NCBI RefSeq assembly: GCF_900497805.2
Contig: NW_020949602.1
Coordinates: 445,852-509,851 of the forward strand
Origin: Vombatus ursinus
Lineage: Eukaryota > Chordata > Mammalia > Diprotodontia > Vombatidae
Reading direction: 5' to 3'
Length of the DNA stretch: 64,000 nucleotides
The notes beneath the pieces were generated by a model. It was not told the DNA's origin and did not search any database. It saw only the letters and a list, made by a program, of their open reading frames with translations. Shown here one piece after another: positions 20,800 through 32,779 of the stretch. The translations under genes and the position numbers were made by a program. Position 1 is the first letter of the stretch, and every line of letters starts with the position of its first letter.

Positions 20800-21235
20800 A
20801 TCCAAGGTGTTTTCCAGCTCTGCTGGTTATAATGTTTCTATGTTCTAACATTCTATTTTCCAAGGTCCCTCTCAATTATGAAATTCTATGTTCTATTTCG
20901 TCCTCAAGATCCATTGGCTCTGAAATTCTGTTTTAAAGTCGTTTTAGCTCTGATCTTCTCTGTCCTAAAGACCCTCTCAGCTCTGACATTCCCTGTTCTA
21001 AGGCCCCTTCCCAGCCCTGACATTCCCTGTTCTAAGACCCCTTCAGGCTTTGACATTTCCTGTTCTAAGAACACTCTCAGCTCTGAGTCTCTGTTTTAAG
21101 GTCCCTCCCAGCTCTGACATCCCCTGTTCCAAGCTTCCTCCCAGCTCTGACATCCCCTGTTCTAAGCTTTCTCCCAGCTCTGACATTCCCAGTTCTAAGG
21201 CCCCTCCCAGCTCTGACATTCCCCTCACTGGCTTC
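20800..21235 (+). repeat. 30-33 bp tail-unit array, sense
   Basis: Roughly twelve units. The left units are diverged (ctctgctggttataatgttt, ttctatgttctaac); those on the right are nearly identical (cccagctctgacattccctg, ttctaaggcccct). The gradient suggests recent homogenisation at one end. Confidence 0.85.
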
Positions 21236-21454
21236 CTTGTTGGCCTTCTCTAACACAACTAGCAATATTCAGCAGGTCTGGGGGCTTGACATAGCGTCAG
21301 ACAAACATTCCAGGATCAAAGGTGCCTCTGCCCACTTTTTCTAAGTAGATTTAAAAAGCTCAATTGCACAGAGCAAACTCCAGGCCCCAGGATTCAGGAA
21401 CAAGAGGATTATTCAATAATTAGTTTGAACAATACGGTATTCGCTACGGTAGTT

Positions 21455-21580
21455 TTCATTACATTGTAAGCTTCTTGAGGGCAGGGACTTTTTTCTTCTG
21501 TATTTTTATCCCTAGTTCTTAGTACAGTGTCTGGCACATAGTAGGAGCTTCATAAATGTTTACTGATTGATGACTGACTG
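21455..21580 (+). repeat. L2 LINE 3' end
   Basis: Tail words: gtaagcttcttgagggcagg, tcttagtacagtgtctggca, catagtaggagcttcataaa and a final tgactgactgactg. Confidence 0.85.
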
Positions 21581-21879
21581 ACTGATTCTGCCCCCCAAGG
21601 ATTTAAGTCACCTTATAATATCTGGCTTTGCTTGGCCAAGGAGATTGCTCGGGCTCTGTGGGACGAGCAAAGCTGCAGGAGCAATGGTATGGATGTCTGA
21701 AGGCTTACGCAGGGAAGGAGAATGCTCCAGGACCATGACTGGGGTTCCCATCAGGAGATGAGATCTGTGTCTCTAACACAACAAATCAGTGAGACCACAG
21801 ATCTGAGATCCCGGATGGAAAAGGAGAGCTATCAGAGAATGGCAGAGAAGAGATGACACAGCTCTGAGCTGCCCCCAGA

Positions 21880-21893
21880 CCACCAGGGGACAG
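21880..21893 (+). promoter_or_regulatory. CTCF-like motif 1
   Basis: CCACCAGGGGACAG differs from the core CCASYAGRKGGCRS only by A for G after the fourth G. Downstream sequence is tggcgc. Confidence 0.4.
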
Positions 21894-21999
21894 TGGCGCA
21901 TGACGATGACAGAGCTGAGTTCCCCGGGGCCAGGGGGCTGATGACACAAATGTGAGTCACGGGACGGCAGACAGTGGAGGATACATGGTCAAACCTTGA

Positions 22000-22013
22000 C
22001 CACCAGGGGAAGG
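22000..22013 (+). promoter_or_regulatory. CTCF-like motif 2
   Basis: CCACCAGGGGAAGG shares its first eleven bases with motif 1 but fits the end of the CTCF core less well. Same orientation. Confidence 0.3.
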
Positions 22014-22184
22014 TAACCTAGATCTGAGTCAGCAGACCCCACCACGTGTCCCTTTGGGTCAAATACCCCCAGACTCTGCATCATCGTCTGTTGTTCAGAA
22101 GACCAGACTTTGGTCGACCATCCCCTGTGGTCCAGGGACGGCTCTCTGTGTCATCCGCCCTCTTCCATCCAAGGACTCAGAGCT

Positions 22185-23455
22185 GTGTCATCTGCTCCTT
22201 AACCTCTCTTGATCTTCGATTCTCTGTATTGGCTTCTGACATCAACGCCCCACTTAAACGCCCCTCTGTCTCCTCTGCATCTTCATCCTTCGCGGCCTCC
22301 CTGGTGCTCCCTCTCTCCTCCTGGTTCTCTCGCCTTCCCTGGCACCGGTCTCTGTCTGGGCTCCCTCCTATTGACCTGACTGCTCCTTTGCGAAGTCGTC
22401 ATCCATCTCATCTTCCTTAGAGGCGTCTCCCAACGCTCAGCCATGAGAACTCCTCTCAGCTGCACTCTCCCTTGGAGATTTCATCAGTTCCCAGGGGTCT
22501 GATGATCGTCTCTCTGCAAACGATTTCTGTTTACAGCCACAATCTGTTCCATATCACCAACTGCCTATGGGGCATTTCAAATCAGGCATCTCAGAGATGG
22601 GTCCAAAAACTCATCTTTCCCCCAAGACCTTCTGCTCTTTCCAACTCCCCACTTTCTGTTGAGGTGACCTATAATACAGGTCCTCTTGCTCAGGTTTGCA
22701 ATACGGATACCATCCGCAATTTCCTTCCCTCCTTCAACTCCCAAGCCTTCCCAATTCTATCTCTAGGAAATCTCTCTCCACTCAAGTTGCCGCCACTCTG
22801 GTTCAAGTTTCCATCTCTTCTCAACTAGCCTAGTGCAACAGCCTTCTAATTGGCCTCAAGTGTCTCCTCACTCTAATCCAGCCTCCATGCAGCTGCCAAG
22901 GTGAAATTCCTAAAGGGAAGGTCTGACCCTATTGCCCGGAGGCTTAATAAACACAAGAGCCTTCCCATGAGGAGCACAGAATAAAAGATACTCTTCTCTC
23001 TGGCATTGAATGCCTTCTTTTACAATCTGACTCCAATTTCTATTTCTATCCTCATTCCACATTCCTCCTCTTCAGGCATTCTAAGGTCCAGCCAAACGGG
23101 TCATCTTACTGTTCCTTACAGCCAGAAGTCTATCTCTGGTCTCTGTGTGTTTGCACAGGACTGCTCCCCGTTCCTGGAGGGCATTTCCCTCACACTCTCA
23201 GCTTGCCTTATTTCTGTCACAACTCAGCTCAAGGCCCCCTTCCATATGAAGCCTTTCCTGATCCCCAGGCTCCCATTATCTTTCATCTATTTTGTATACA
23301 GCTTATAGATACCTACATATGTACATATGTTCTCCTCCAGTAGAATGTAAGACCCTTGAGGGGAGGGATTGTTTCCCTTTGGTCTCTCCATTTCCTGTGC
23401 CCAATACAGGAGCCTGACACATAGCAGATACTTAATTAATGCTCCTTAACTGATG
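22185..23455 (+). repeat. L2 LINE, about 1.3 kb, reaching the 3' end
   Basis: It proceeds from the reverse-transcriptase region (ctcttgatcttcgattctct) through gagatttcatcagttcccag, ccatgcagctgccaaggtga and tccagccaaacgggtcatct, to the tail gtaagacccttgaggggagg and agatacttaattaatgctcc. Frames are broken. Confidence 0.8.
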
Positions 23456-23499
23456 AGAGTACCTCAGTATCAGAGGACATAGACATAGATCTGAGTTTC

Positions 23500-23665
23500 T
23501 GGACAACCGAAATTATCACTTTCCATGGTGTTTTACAGATCTCACCTCACTTACCCTAACCAGAACTTTTAAGGGAGGTAGTAACAGGATGATTATCCCC
23601 ATTTTACAGGTGATGAAACTGAGGCATGGAAAGTTAAAAGAATTCTGTCAGAGATTCCACAAGGA
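23500..23665 (-). repeat. MIR SINE, antisense
   Basis: It reads ggtgttttacagatctcacc, gattatccccattttacagg and tgatgaaactgaggcatgga. Confidence 0.75.
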
Positions 23666-25725
23666 AGCATGGGGTGGAGGCCCAAACCAAGATAGCAGAG
23701 TAGAGAAAGTACTCAGCTGAGCTCTCCCAACGACTTTAGAATAACACTTCAAATCAAATTCTGGAGTGGCAGAGCACACAAAAGGTCAGAGTGAGACATT
23801 CTCCCAGCCCACGACAATGTAGGAGGTTGGAAGGAGAGATCAGTGACACAGGGGAGGAGGGTGGCCCAGAGTCCATGTGGATGGGACCAGATGGTAGAGA
23901 CAGAAGCAATAGTCACTTTGGGAGGTCTAAAGGTGGAGAAGGTAAGAGAATCTGGTAACTAATCAAAAAGAGACCGCAGGGGACCCAGCGCTAGCACGGG
24001 ACCCAGTGCTAGCACAGGACAAAGGACCAGACACTGGCAGCTCCACTGCCTATGCCGACTTCTGGGTCCTAGTTCAAGGGAAGAGAGGAGCACTTTTAGT
24101 TAAGAGTGGGAGCCCTGAGGGACAGTATCACTTCTGGTCCCAAGGGAGGAAGAGACTGGAGGAGCAGCATCAATTGCAATCCCAAGGGATGAGGGGCCCT
24201 TCCTGGGTAAGGACCAGAGTACAGACAAGAGAGAAGTGACTACATCTATCCCCAGATCATACCCCTTTGGAAGCACCAAACACTTCCAACTGCCCAGAGC
24301 TAGCTCTAAAAACAGCAGTGTGAAAAAGCCTGAAGCTTGAGACGGTCCCACCGCATGCTGGGAACAGAGCCCAACATTAACATAAAGTTCCAAATCAAGA
24401 AATAGGGTGCAAAAATAAGCAAACAACAGCAACAAAAAGAACCTGACCGGAGAAAGCTACTACGGTGACAGGGAAGATCAAGACACAAACTCAGAAAAAG
24501 ACAATGAAATCAAAACAGCTACAAGCAAAGCTTCAAAGTAAAAAAGGGAATTGGACACAAGTACAAGAAGAATTCCTGGAAGAGTTAAAAATTATTTTCA
24601 AAATTAAAAGTGGTAGAGGAAAAAGTAGGTAAAGAAATGAAAGCAAAGGAAGAAAATTATGAAAAGAAAATTAACAGTCTGGTAAAAAAAAAGGACAAAA
24701 ATACTTTAGAAAATAATAACTTTAAAAAACAGAATTGGGCAAATAGAAAAGAACTATGAAAATTCACTGGTGAAAATAATTCCTTGAAAACTGAAATTGG
24801 AGAAGTGGAAGCTAATGGCTCTATGAGACATCAAGAAACAATAAAATAAAGTTTAAACAAATGGAAGAAAATATGAACTATCTCATTTGAAAAAACAATT
24901 GATCTGGAAAATAGATCAGGAAGAGAGGTAATTTGAGAATTATTTGACAACCTGAAAGCCATGATCAAAAAAAGAGCCTAGACAGCCTATTTCAAGAAAT
25001 TATCAAAGACAACTACCCTGATGTCCTAGAACCAGAGGATAAAATAGAAGCTGAAAGGATCCACCAATCACCTCCTAAAAGAGATCCCACAATGAAAATT
25101 GTAAGGAATATTATAGACAAACTCCAAAGCTCCCAGATCAAAGGGGAAACACTTCAAGCAGCTAGAAAGAAACCACTGAAATATTGTGGCGCCGCAGTCA
25201 GGATCACACAAGATTTAGCATCCACCATTTTAAAGGAGCAAAAGGCTTGGAATATGATATTCTGGAAGGCAAAAGAGATAGGATTACAACCAAGAACAAC
25301 CTACCCAGCAAGGGTGAGCATAATCTTTCAAGGGAAAAAATGGATATCTAATTAAATAGGGGACTTTCAAGCATTTCTGATGAAAAAAAATAGAGGTAAA
25401 TAGAAACTCTGACTTTCAAATAAAAGACTCAAGAGATACATGAGAAGGTAAACACTAAAGAGAAATCATAAGGGACTCAGTAAGAGGAAACTGTTTACAT
25501 TTCTATATGGGAAAATTCTACATGTAACTCCTTAAGAACTTTATCATTATTAAGGCAGTTAGAAGGATTTTTACATAAAAAGATGGTGTGGGAGTGAGTT
25601 AATTGTGTTGGGATAATGCAGCAAAAAAAAATGGATAGGTGAGAAAGAGGGATGCCCTGAGCAAGGGGGAAAGGAGAACAGAGTGGGGGAAATTATCTCA
25701 CATAAAAGAGGTGTGCAAGGGGGCA

Positions 25726-25875
25726 GCTAGGTGGTGCAGTGGATAGAGCACTGGCCCTGGAGTCAGGAGGACCTGAGTTCAAAGGCGGCCTCAGACACAT
25801 AAAACTCACTAGCTGTATGTGTTAGACTCTAGGCAAGTCACTTAACCCCAATTGCCTCACAAAAAAAAAAAAAAG
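25726..25875 (+). repeat. Marsupial tRNA-SINE (WSINE1-like) inserted in L1
   Basis: It starts gggcagctaggtggtgcagt, contains ctggagtcaggaggacctga and gcaagtcacttaaccccaat and ends in an A14 tail. Flanks aagaggtgtgcaagg and aagacgtatgcaagg are an imperfect 15-bp target duplication. Confidence 0.9.
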
Positions 25876-25969
25876 ACGTATGCAAGGAAGAGCTTTTATA
25901 GTGGAGGGGGAAATGGAGAAGAGGATAATGCTTGAACCACACACATCTAAATTCGTTCAAAGAGGGAAA

Positions 25970-26105
25970 CACACATATATGTCTATGTATGAATGTATGT
26001 ATATGTATGTATATGTATGTGTATGTGTGTATATGTGTGTATGTATGTAGGTGTATATATATATATATACACATACACATATGTATATATGTATACAAAT
26101 ACACA
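25970..26105. repeat. TATG/TGTA microsatellite within L1
   Basis: Alternating (ATGT/GTAT)n with a central (TA) run inside the L1 inter-ORF region. Confidence 0.85.
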
Positions 26106-26234
26106 CTCAATTGGTAATAGAAATCTATCTTACCCAACAGGGAAATAAGAAGGGAAGGAGTTATGAGAAAGGGGGATTGGGATAAAAGGAAGGACAAATA
26201 AAAGAGGGCAGCGGTCAGAAGCAAAACAGACTTG

Positions 26235-26247
26235 ATGAGAGAGAGAA

Positions 26248-26298
<51 letters not shown>

Positions 26299-26300
26299 GA
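26235..26300. repeat. GA/GACA microsatellite within L1
   Basis: Runs of gagagaga and cagagacagagacag. A related run lies at 27208-27260 in ORF2. Confidence 0.85.
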
Positions 26301-27211
26301 ACAAGATAAACAGAAGAAATAAGATGGAGGGAAATGCATAGTTAGTAATCATAACTATGAATGTGAATGTGATGATCTCACCCATCAAATGGAAGTGAAG
26401 AGCAGAATGGATTAAAAACCAGAATCTAACAATCTTGAAACAGAGAGACAGACAGAGTTAAAATCCAGTGTGTAGACTCTATGATGCTTCAGCTGAAGTA
26501 AAAAAAAGCAGGAGCAGCGACCGCGATATAAGACAAAGCAAAAACAAAAATAAACCTAATTTAAAAAGACAGGCAGAGAAACTATATCTTTCTAAAAGAA
26601 ACCATAGATAATGAAGTAATATTAATACTAAACACATATGCACCAAATGGCATTGCATCCACATTCTTAAAGGAAAAGTTAAATGAATTATAGGAGGAAA
26701 CAGACAGTAAAACTATACTAGTGGAGGACCTCAACCTTCCCCTCTCAGGGCTAGCTAAATCTAACTATAAAGTAAATAAGAAAGACATCAAGGAAATGAA
26801 CAGAATTTTAGAAAAGTTAGATATAATAGACCTCTAGAGAAAACTGGGAATAGAAAGGAGTATACCTTTTTCTCAGCTGTACATGGCATCTTCACAAAAA
26901 CTAATCATGTATTAAGGTAGGAAAACCTCACAACCACATTCAGAAAAGCAGAAATATTAAATGCATCCTTTTCAGACCATGATGTAATAAAAATTACATT
27001 TAATAAAGGGCCATGGAAACATAGATCAAAAGCTAATTGGAAACTAAATAATCTAATCCTAAAGAACAAGTGGATCAAAGAACAAATCATAGAAACAGTC
27101 AATTATTTCAATAAAGAGAATGACAACAATAAAAGAACATTCTAAAATTTATGGGATGCAGCCAAAGCAGTATTTCTGGAAAAATTTAAATCTCTAAACA
27201 CATACATCAAT

Positions 27212-27247
<36 letters not shown>

Positions 27248-29929
27248 CAGAGAGAGAATATCAGTGAACTAAACATACAACTAAAAACAACTATAAAAAG
27301 AACAAATAAAAAATTCCCAATTAAACACCAAAATGGAAATCCTAAAAATCAAAGGAGAGATTAATAAAATTTAAAGAAAAAAATTGAACAAAATGAAAAG
27401 CAGGTTTTATGAAAAATCAATAAAATAGACAATCCATTGGTGAATTTGATTTTTAAAAAAGAGAAAACCAAATTACTAGTATCAAAATCGTAAAAGGTAT
27501 ATGTACCACCAGTGAGGATGAAATTAATACAATTATTAGGAGTTATTTTGCCCAATTATGTGCCAGTAAAACTGACAATCTAAGTGAAATGGATGAATAT
27601 TTACATAAATATAAACTGCCCAGATTAACAGGACAGGAAATAGAATATTTAAATAACCTTATCTTAGGAAAAAACTGAACAAGCCATCTATGAGCTCTCT
27701 AAGAAAAAATTTCCCAGGACCAGATTTACAAATGAATTTTACCAGATATTTAGGGAACAATTAGTCCCAATACTACATAAACTATCTGAAAAAATATGTA
27801 AAGAAGGAATCCTCCCAAATTCCTTTTATGACACAAATATGGTGCTGATACCTAAACCAGGGAGAACAAAAACGAAGAAAGAAAACTATAGACCGATTTC
27901 CTTAATGAGTATCTATGGGAAAATTTTAAATAAAATACTAGCAAGGACATTACAGCAATAAATCACGAAGATCACTGTATAAATCCCAAAGTAGGACTTC
28001 CACAGGAATGCAGGGCTGGTTCAGTATTAGGAATACTATCAACATAATTGACCATATCGATAACAAAAACAACAAGAATAATATTATTATATCAATAAAT
28101 ACAGAAAAAGGCTTTGATAAAATACGACACCCATTCTTACTAAACAAAAAAAAACAACAACAACAACAACTAGAAAGTACAGGAATAAAAGGAGTTTTTC
28201 TTAAAATTATAAGTTGTATCTATCTAAAACCAAAAGTGTGCATTATCTGTAATGGAGTTTATAAAAACCTCCCCAATATGCTCAGAGGTGAAGCAAGGAT
28301 GTCTGTCATCACCACTATTCTTCAATTCTGTGTTAGAAATGTTAGCTGCAGAAATAAGCTAAGAAAGAGAAACTGAAGGAATAAAAATAGACATCGAAAA
28401 AACAAAACTCTTACTCTCTGCAGATGATATGACGGCATACTTAGAGAACCCTAAAGAATCAACTAAAAAACTACTTGAAAAAATGAACAACTTCAATGAA
28501 GTTGCAGGATATTAAATAAATATAACATATATAAAATATATATAAATATAACATATAACATAACATAAATCATCAGAATCTCTATATATTGCCAACAGAA
28601 CCTAGCAGGAAGAGATAAAAAAAGAAATTCCATTTAGAACAACTATAGACAATATAAAATACTTGGGAGTCTATCTGCCAAGACAAAACCAGGAATTATA
28701 TGAACAGCAATTACAAAACATTTTTCACACACAGGAGAGTCAGATCTAAACAAATGGATAAATAGTAATTGTTCATAAGTATAATAAAAATGATGATTTT
28801 TCCTAAGTTAACTTATTTATTCAGTGCCATATCAATCTAACTACCAAAGAGTTATTTTACAGAGCAATAAAAAATAGTAACAAAATTCATCTGGAAAAAC
28901 AAAAGGTCAAGAATATTGAAGAAATCAATGAAAAAAAGTTAAGGAAGGCAGTTCAGCAGCTCCAGATCTCAAACTCCATTACAAAGAAGTAATCATCAAA
29001 ACAATCTGGTACTGCCTAAGAAACAGAGCGGTGGGTTAGTGGAATGGATTAGGTACACAATACATAGTAGTAAATGACCATAGTAATCCAGTGTTTGATA
29101 AACCCCAAGATCCAAGCTTCTGGGGTAAGAACTCAGCATTTGACAAAATGCGAAAACTGGAAAATTGGCAGAAACAAGGCGTAGAATAGCATCTCACATC
29201 ATATACCAAGATATTGCATCAAAATGGATAAATGATTTAGACATAAAGGCTGATATAAGTAAATTGGAGCAGTATAGAAAAAATCTGTCAGATCTATGGA
29301 TAAGGGAAGAGTTTATAACCAAACAAGAGATAGAGAGGATTAGAGAATGTAAAATAGATAATTTTGATTACATGAAATTAAGAAGTTTTTGCATAAAAAA
29401 AACCAATGCCATTTTACGGTTAGAAAGAAAAAAGAAAATGGGGGGGGATTTTTTAGAGCAAGTTTCTCTGATAAAGGTCTCATTTCTCGAATATATAGGG
29501 AACTGAGCCAAATTTATAAAAATAAGAACCATCTGCCAATTGATAAATGGTCAATGGATATGAATAGGCAGTTTTCAGAAGAAGAAATCAGTTATTAAGT
29601 CATGTGAAAAATGTTCTGAATCACTCCTGATTAGAGAAATGCAAAGAAAAACATCTCTGAGATACTAACTCATTCCTGTCATTTACTAACATGGCAGAAA
29701 AGGAAAATGAGAAATGCTGGAGATGATGTGGAAAAATTGGGACACTAATCCATTGCTGGTGGAGTAGTGAACTAGGCTAACTATTCTGGAGAACAATTTG
29801 GAACTACACCCAAAAATCTGTAAAACTATGCTTACTCATGAATATGAGTAATACTAGGTCTGTCCCCTAGTATTGTCTGTACCAATACTAGGTCTGTCCC
29901 AAAGAGATCAAAGAAAAGGAGAAAGGACG

Positions 29930-30020
29930 TATTTGTAAATATATATATATGTAAATATATATACGTATAAAATTTATATTTTATATAAATATAAAAACTG
30001 ATTATATATAATATACATAT
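29930..30020. repeat. AT-rich low-complexity run in L1 3' region
   Basis: Repeated tatatat/aaatata words just before the L1 3' UTR. Confidence 0.8.
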
Positions 30021-30360
30021 GATAATCAGCTGTGGAAGACTTAGCTACTCTGATCAAGACAGTGGAAAATGCTATCCACCTGCAGAGAGAGAACTGATGA
30101 ACTCATGGCAGATCAAAGCATACTTTTAAATTTTCTTTATTTTTATCGTTTTATTTTGTCTGCGATTTCTTTTGTAACATGGCTAATATGGAAATACATT
30201 TTGCATGACTTCACATGTATAATCGATATCAAATTGCTTGCTTTCGCAAGGAGGTGGAGGGAGAGAACTTGAAACTCAAAATTTTAAAAAACGATTGTCA
30301 AAAATTTTACATGTAATTGGGAAATATTTGACGAAATAAAAATGATTTTTCTAAAACAGT

Positions 30361-30885
30361 TAGCATGCGAGGCAGGGCTGTAGTAGGAGGTGCTGGCCTC
30401 CGGGTCCAAGGCTCACGTGTATCACAGCTGACTCATTTGAGAGAAGAGGGAGGATACAAGGGAATGGGTCTTGCGGCAGGGGAGGCCGGCCCAGAGCCTC
30501 TGCCATGGCCCTTATAAAGGCCCATTCTGGCAGCCTGGTTCTCAGGAGAAGCCAGACCAGGATGGAAAGAGGTGGGGGGGCTGCGATGATGAAGGTGGGG
30601 CTGACACCTGGGGCCCAGAGCCAAGCCCAGGCTCTGCTCCTCCCTTCTCCCACAACCACGGGAACCATCAAAGTCCTGTTGTCCTCGGCCTGGCCCAGTG
30701 CTCCAGACAGGAGTCTGAGGCTCACCAGTGCCTCTCCTACAGGGGCAGTTACAGAAACAGTGTCCCATCCATCCTGAGCCAAAGGGCTCACACCCTCCAA
30801 GGGTCGGCCCCAGGAGAAAATGAACAGGGCTGGGCACGGAGCCCCAGACACCAGGCCCAAGGGATGATGAGACATGGAAAAGCCA
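30361..30885. other. GC-rich, repeat-poor intronic stretch
   Basis: Overlapping frames of 171 and 206 codons (minus) and 181 codons (plus) cover it, none recognisable. The motif cccttataaaggccc near 30510 is TATA-like in either orientation, and cagctgactcat contains an AP-1-like site. It could be a weak promoter or enhancer. Confidence 0.3.
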
Positions 30886-31085
30886 GGGGCCCGGGAGCCT
30901 GCAGAGCTGGGTTCTGCTCCAGGCTTTGCCCCGTGCTATGCAGAAGACCTGGTGCGGACGCCTCATCCCTGAATCTCCAGCAGCTTCTGTTTTCTTCATC
31001 TGTAAAATGGGGATAATAATCAGTAGCCGGCCTCCCTCCACAGGGGGCTGCAAAACAAGTGCCTTAGAAACACTAAGCCATCGTC
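30886..31085 (+). repeat. MIR SINE
   Basis: It ends with cttcatctgtaaaatgggga, taataatcagtagcc and a diverged 3' part with gccttagaaacac. Confidence 0.6.
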
Positions 31086-31189
31086 AGGACGGCAAAAATG
31101 CCTCACGAACCCGGACTTCTGAAAAAGACCTCTCATCCAAGATACACGTTGTCCGAGCTAGGATGCCAACCTATGCCCACTTACCTTGG

Positions 31190-31515
31190 CTCAGACTGGT
31201 CCCTGCACCTGCACACCTTCTCTGCTCCTTTCCCTAAGCAATCCCTCCTCATTCTTTAAGGCCCAGCTCCGGGTCACCACCTCCAGGGAGCCTCCCAGGA
31301 TCACACCCTCAGCCCCAAGAGAGGAAGGACAGACCCCACACTGACCCTTGGTTTACATCCATCCAAGGCACTCCTCTCATAATCTGGTGTTTTCGAGATA
31401 TCTCAGTGGCTATCTCGACAGCGCAGTTATCTTTGATAACTAGCTTTGTCTTCCATGATTGTGACTATAAGCTCCATGAGGCAGGACCCTGGCTGGTCTC
31501 TACTTTGGGTGCCAA
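31190..31515 (+). repeat. L2 LINE 3' part, diverged
   Basis: It reads cctcattctttaaggcccag, gtcaccacctccagggagcc and gactataagctccatgaggc. Confidence 0.55.
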
Positions 31516-31519
31516 GGAG

Positions 31520-31930
31520 TCTAGCCCAACCAAGTCAATTCAACAAGCATTTACTAAATGCTGGAGATACAAAGACAATATCAAAGCAGTTCCTGCCCTC
31601 AGGGAGCTTACATTCAAATAGGGAGAGACAACACAAATGTAGATAAATAAATACAAAATATACACAAAGTGCTGGAGCGGGTGGGACGACAGGGGGGATA
31701 GCCCCTCTTGTCAAAGGTCAGTCAGTCAGTCGATGATACACATTTATCAACCACCTACTATGAGCCAGGTCCTGTGTTTAGTACTAGGGATACAGAAAAA
31801 GGCAAAACCCCATCCCTGCCCTCAGGATGTTCATGTTCTAATACGGGCAGATGAACAACACGCCAATGACTGTGGACATACAATATCTATGCAGAGTGGG
31901 TGGAAGGGGATTTCAGAAGCAAGGCCTGAG
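31520..31930 (-). repeat. Two antisense L2 3' ends in tandem
   Basis: The first: aacaagcatttactaaatgc, ctgccctcagggagcttaca. The second: cacatttatcaaccacctac, catccctgccctcaggatgt. Both are the reverse complement of the L2 tail. Confidence 0.8.
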
Positions 31931-31934
31931 CAGC

Positions 31935-32190
31935 AGGAAGAGGACCAGGGACCTCAGTTTCCTCTGTTGTAAAATTAAAGCACTGACCAGATGATCTCAA
32001 GGGCCCCTCCTCCCTGAAACATCCCAAGGCCTTACGACCCTGACCTGGCGCATCCCCTCCCATCAGCTGACCATGCCCAGTACCGGGCACTCCGCACTGC
32101 TGGCCCTCAGTCCTCGGTCTGTCTGTGTTAACTCTTCTTTCCCCCAATGGACTGAAAGTTCCCAAAGTCCAGAGCCCTTTCTGAGTCACA
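31935..32190 (+). repeat. MIR3 tail and unrecognised sequence
   Basis: Positions 31945-32020 read cctcagtttcctctgttgta and gatgatctcaagggcccctc. The rest is unassigned. Confidence 0.55.
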
Positions 32191-32194
32191 CAAT

Positions 32195-32470
32195 GAAAAA
32201 TTTTGGACTTTGAAGGGACTTTCATTGGTCATTTCATTCAAGTTCCTGCTCAAAGTAGGAATTCGTACAATAATATCCATGATAAGAACCTATCCTTGAA
32301 CACTTCCAGGGACGGGGAGCTTACTACCTTTTAAGGCAACCCATTCTACTACTGGCCTTCTTATATCAAATTGATATTGACCTCTCTCTAATGTCCACTC
32401 ATTGCTCTGTTTGGTCTTTTGGGACCACCCAAAGTCTAATTACCCCGGTCACAGGCTCAGATAAGATAGC
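32195..32470 (-). repeat. L3/CR1 LINE 3' end, antisense
   Basis: It reads ctttgaagggactttcattg, cttgaacacttccagggacg, gggagcttactaccttttaa and caacccattctactactggc. Confidence 0.65.
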
Positions 32471-32529
32471 ACAGATGAAGTGCTTTGTAAATCTCAAAGT
32501 ACCATAATAAAGGCTAGTGATGATGATGA

Positions 32530-32770
32530 TAAAACAGAGTTTAGAGCTGGCAGGGGCTTTGGTCCAATCTCTCCTTTCTACATCACTTTTAAATTGGAAT
32601 CCAAAGGCATAAAGTAGGTGGTGGATAAATGTTTTTCATTCATTCGTTCATGAGACATTCAAGAGGACCAAGTGTTGAACTTGGAGGAAAGAAGATCTGA
32701 CTTGCCCAAGGTCTCACAGAAAGTAAGTGTCCAAGGTGAGACTTGAACTCAGATCCTCTGTTTCATCATA
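32530..32770 (-). repeat. MIR SINE, antisense
   Basis: It reads gtttagagctggcaggggct, cttgcccaaggtctcacaga and gagacttgaactcagatcct. Confidence 0.65.
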
Positions 32771-32779
32771 GCGGGGGCC

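Larger units (their letters stand above)
21600..22180. other. Repeat-poor intron with two CTCF-like motifs
   Basis: No named repeat. gaccaccagggga occurs twice, 120 bases apart, in the same orientation (see the regulatory entries). Confidence 0.45.
23670..30358 (+). mobile_element. L1 LINE, nearly full length, inactive
   Basis: The element runs from a 5' UTR (ccaaaccaagatagcagagt, ctgagctctcccaacgactt) to a 3' UTR ending in aataaaaatg with an A-rich tail. ORF1 C-terminal sequence is open at 25092-25355 (GLQPRTTYPARVSIIFQGKK). ORF2 shows an endonuclease remnant (DLNLPLSG, near 26725), reverse transcriptase (LIPKPGRTK...[10 protein letters not shown], 27840-27910) and an ADD box as LSADDMTAY (near 28420), where the usual aromatic residue before ADD is serine. 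Many stops and frameshifts interrupt both frames. A SINE and several microsatellites sit inside. Length is about 6.7 kb including the SINE. Confidence 0.92.

Noticed and set aside
22046-22828. Open frames of 118-124 codons on the plus strand.
   Set aside because: They lie largely in an L2 LINE remnant.
30360-31053. Frames of 171, 181 and 206 codons next to the L1 end.
   Set aside because: They overlap one another on both strands, one runs into a MIR copy, and none resembles a known protein.
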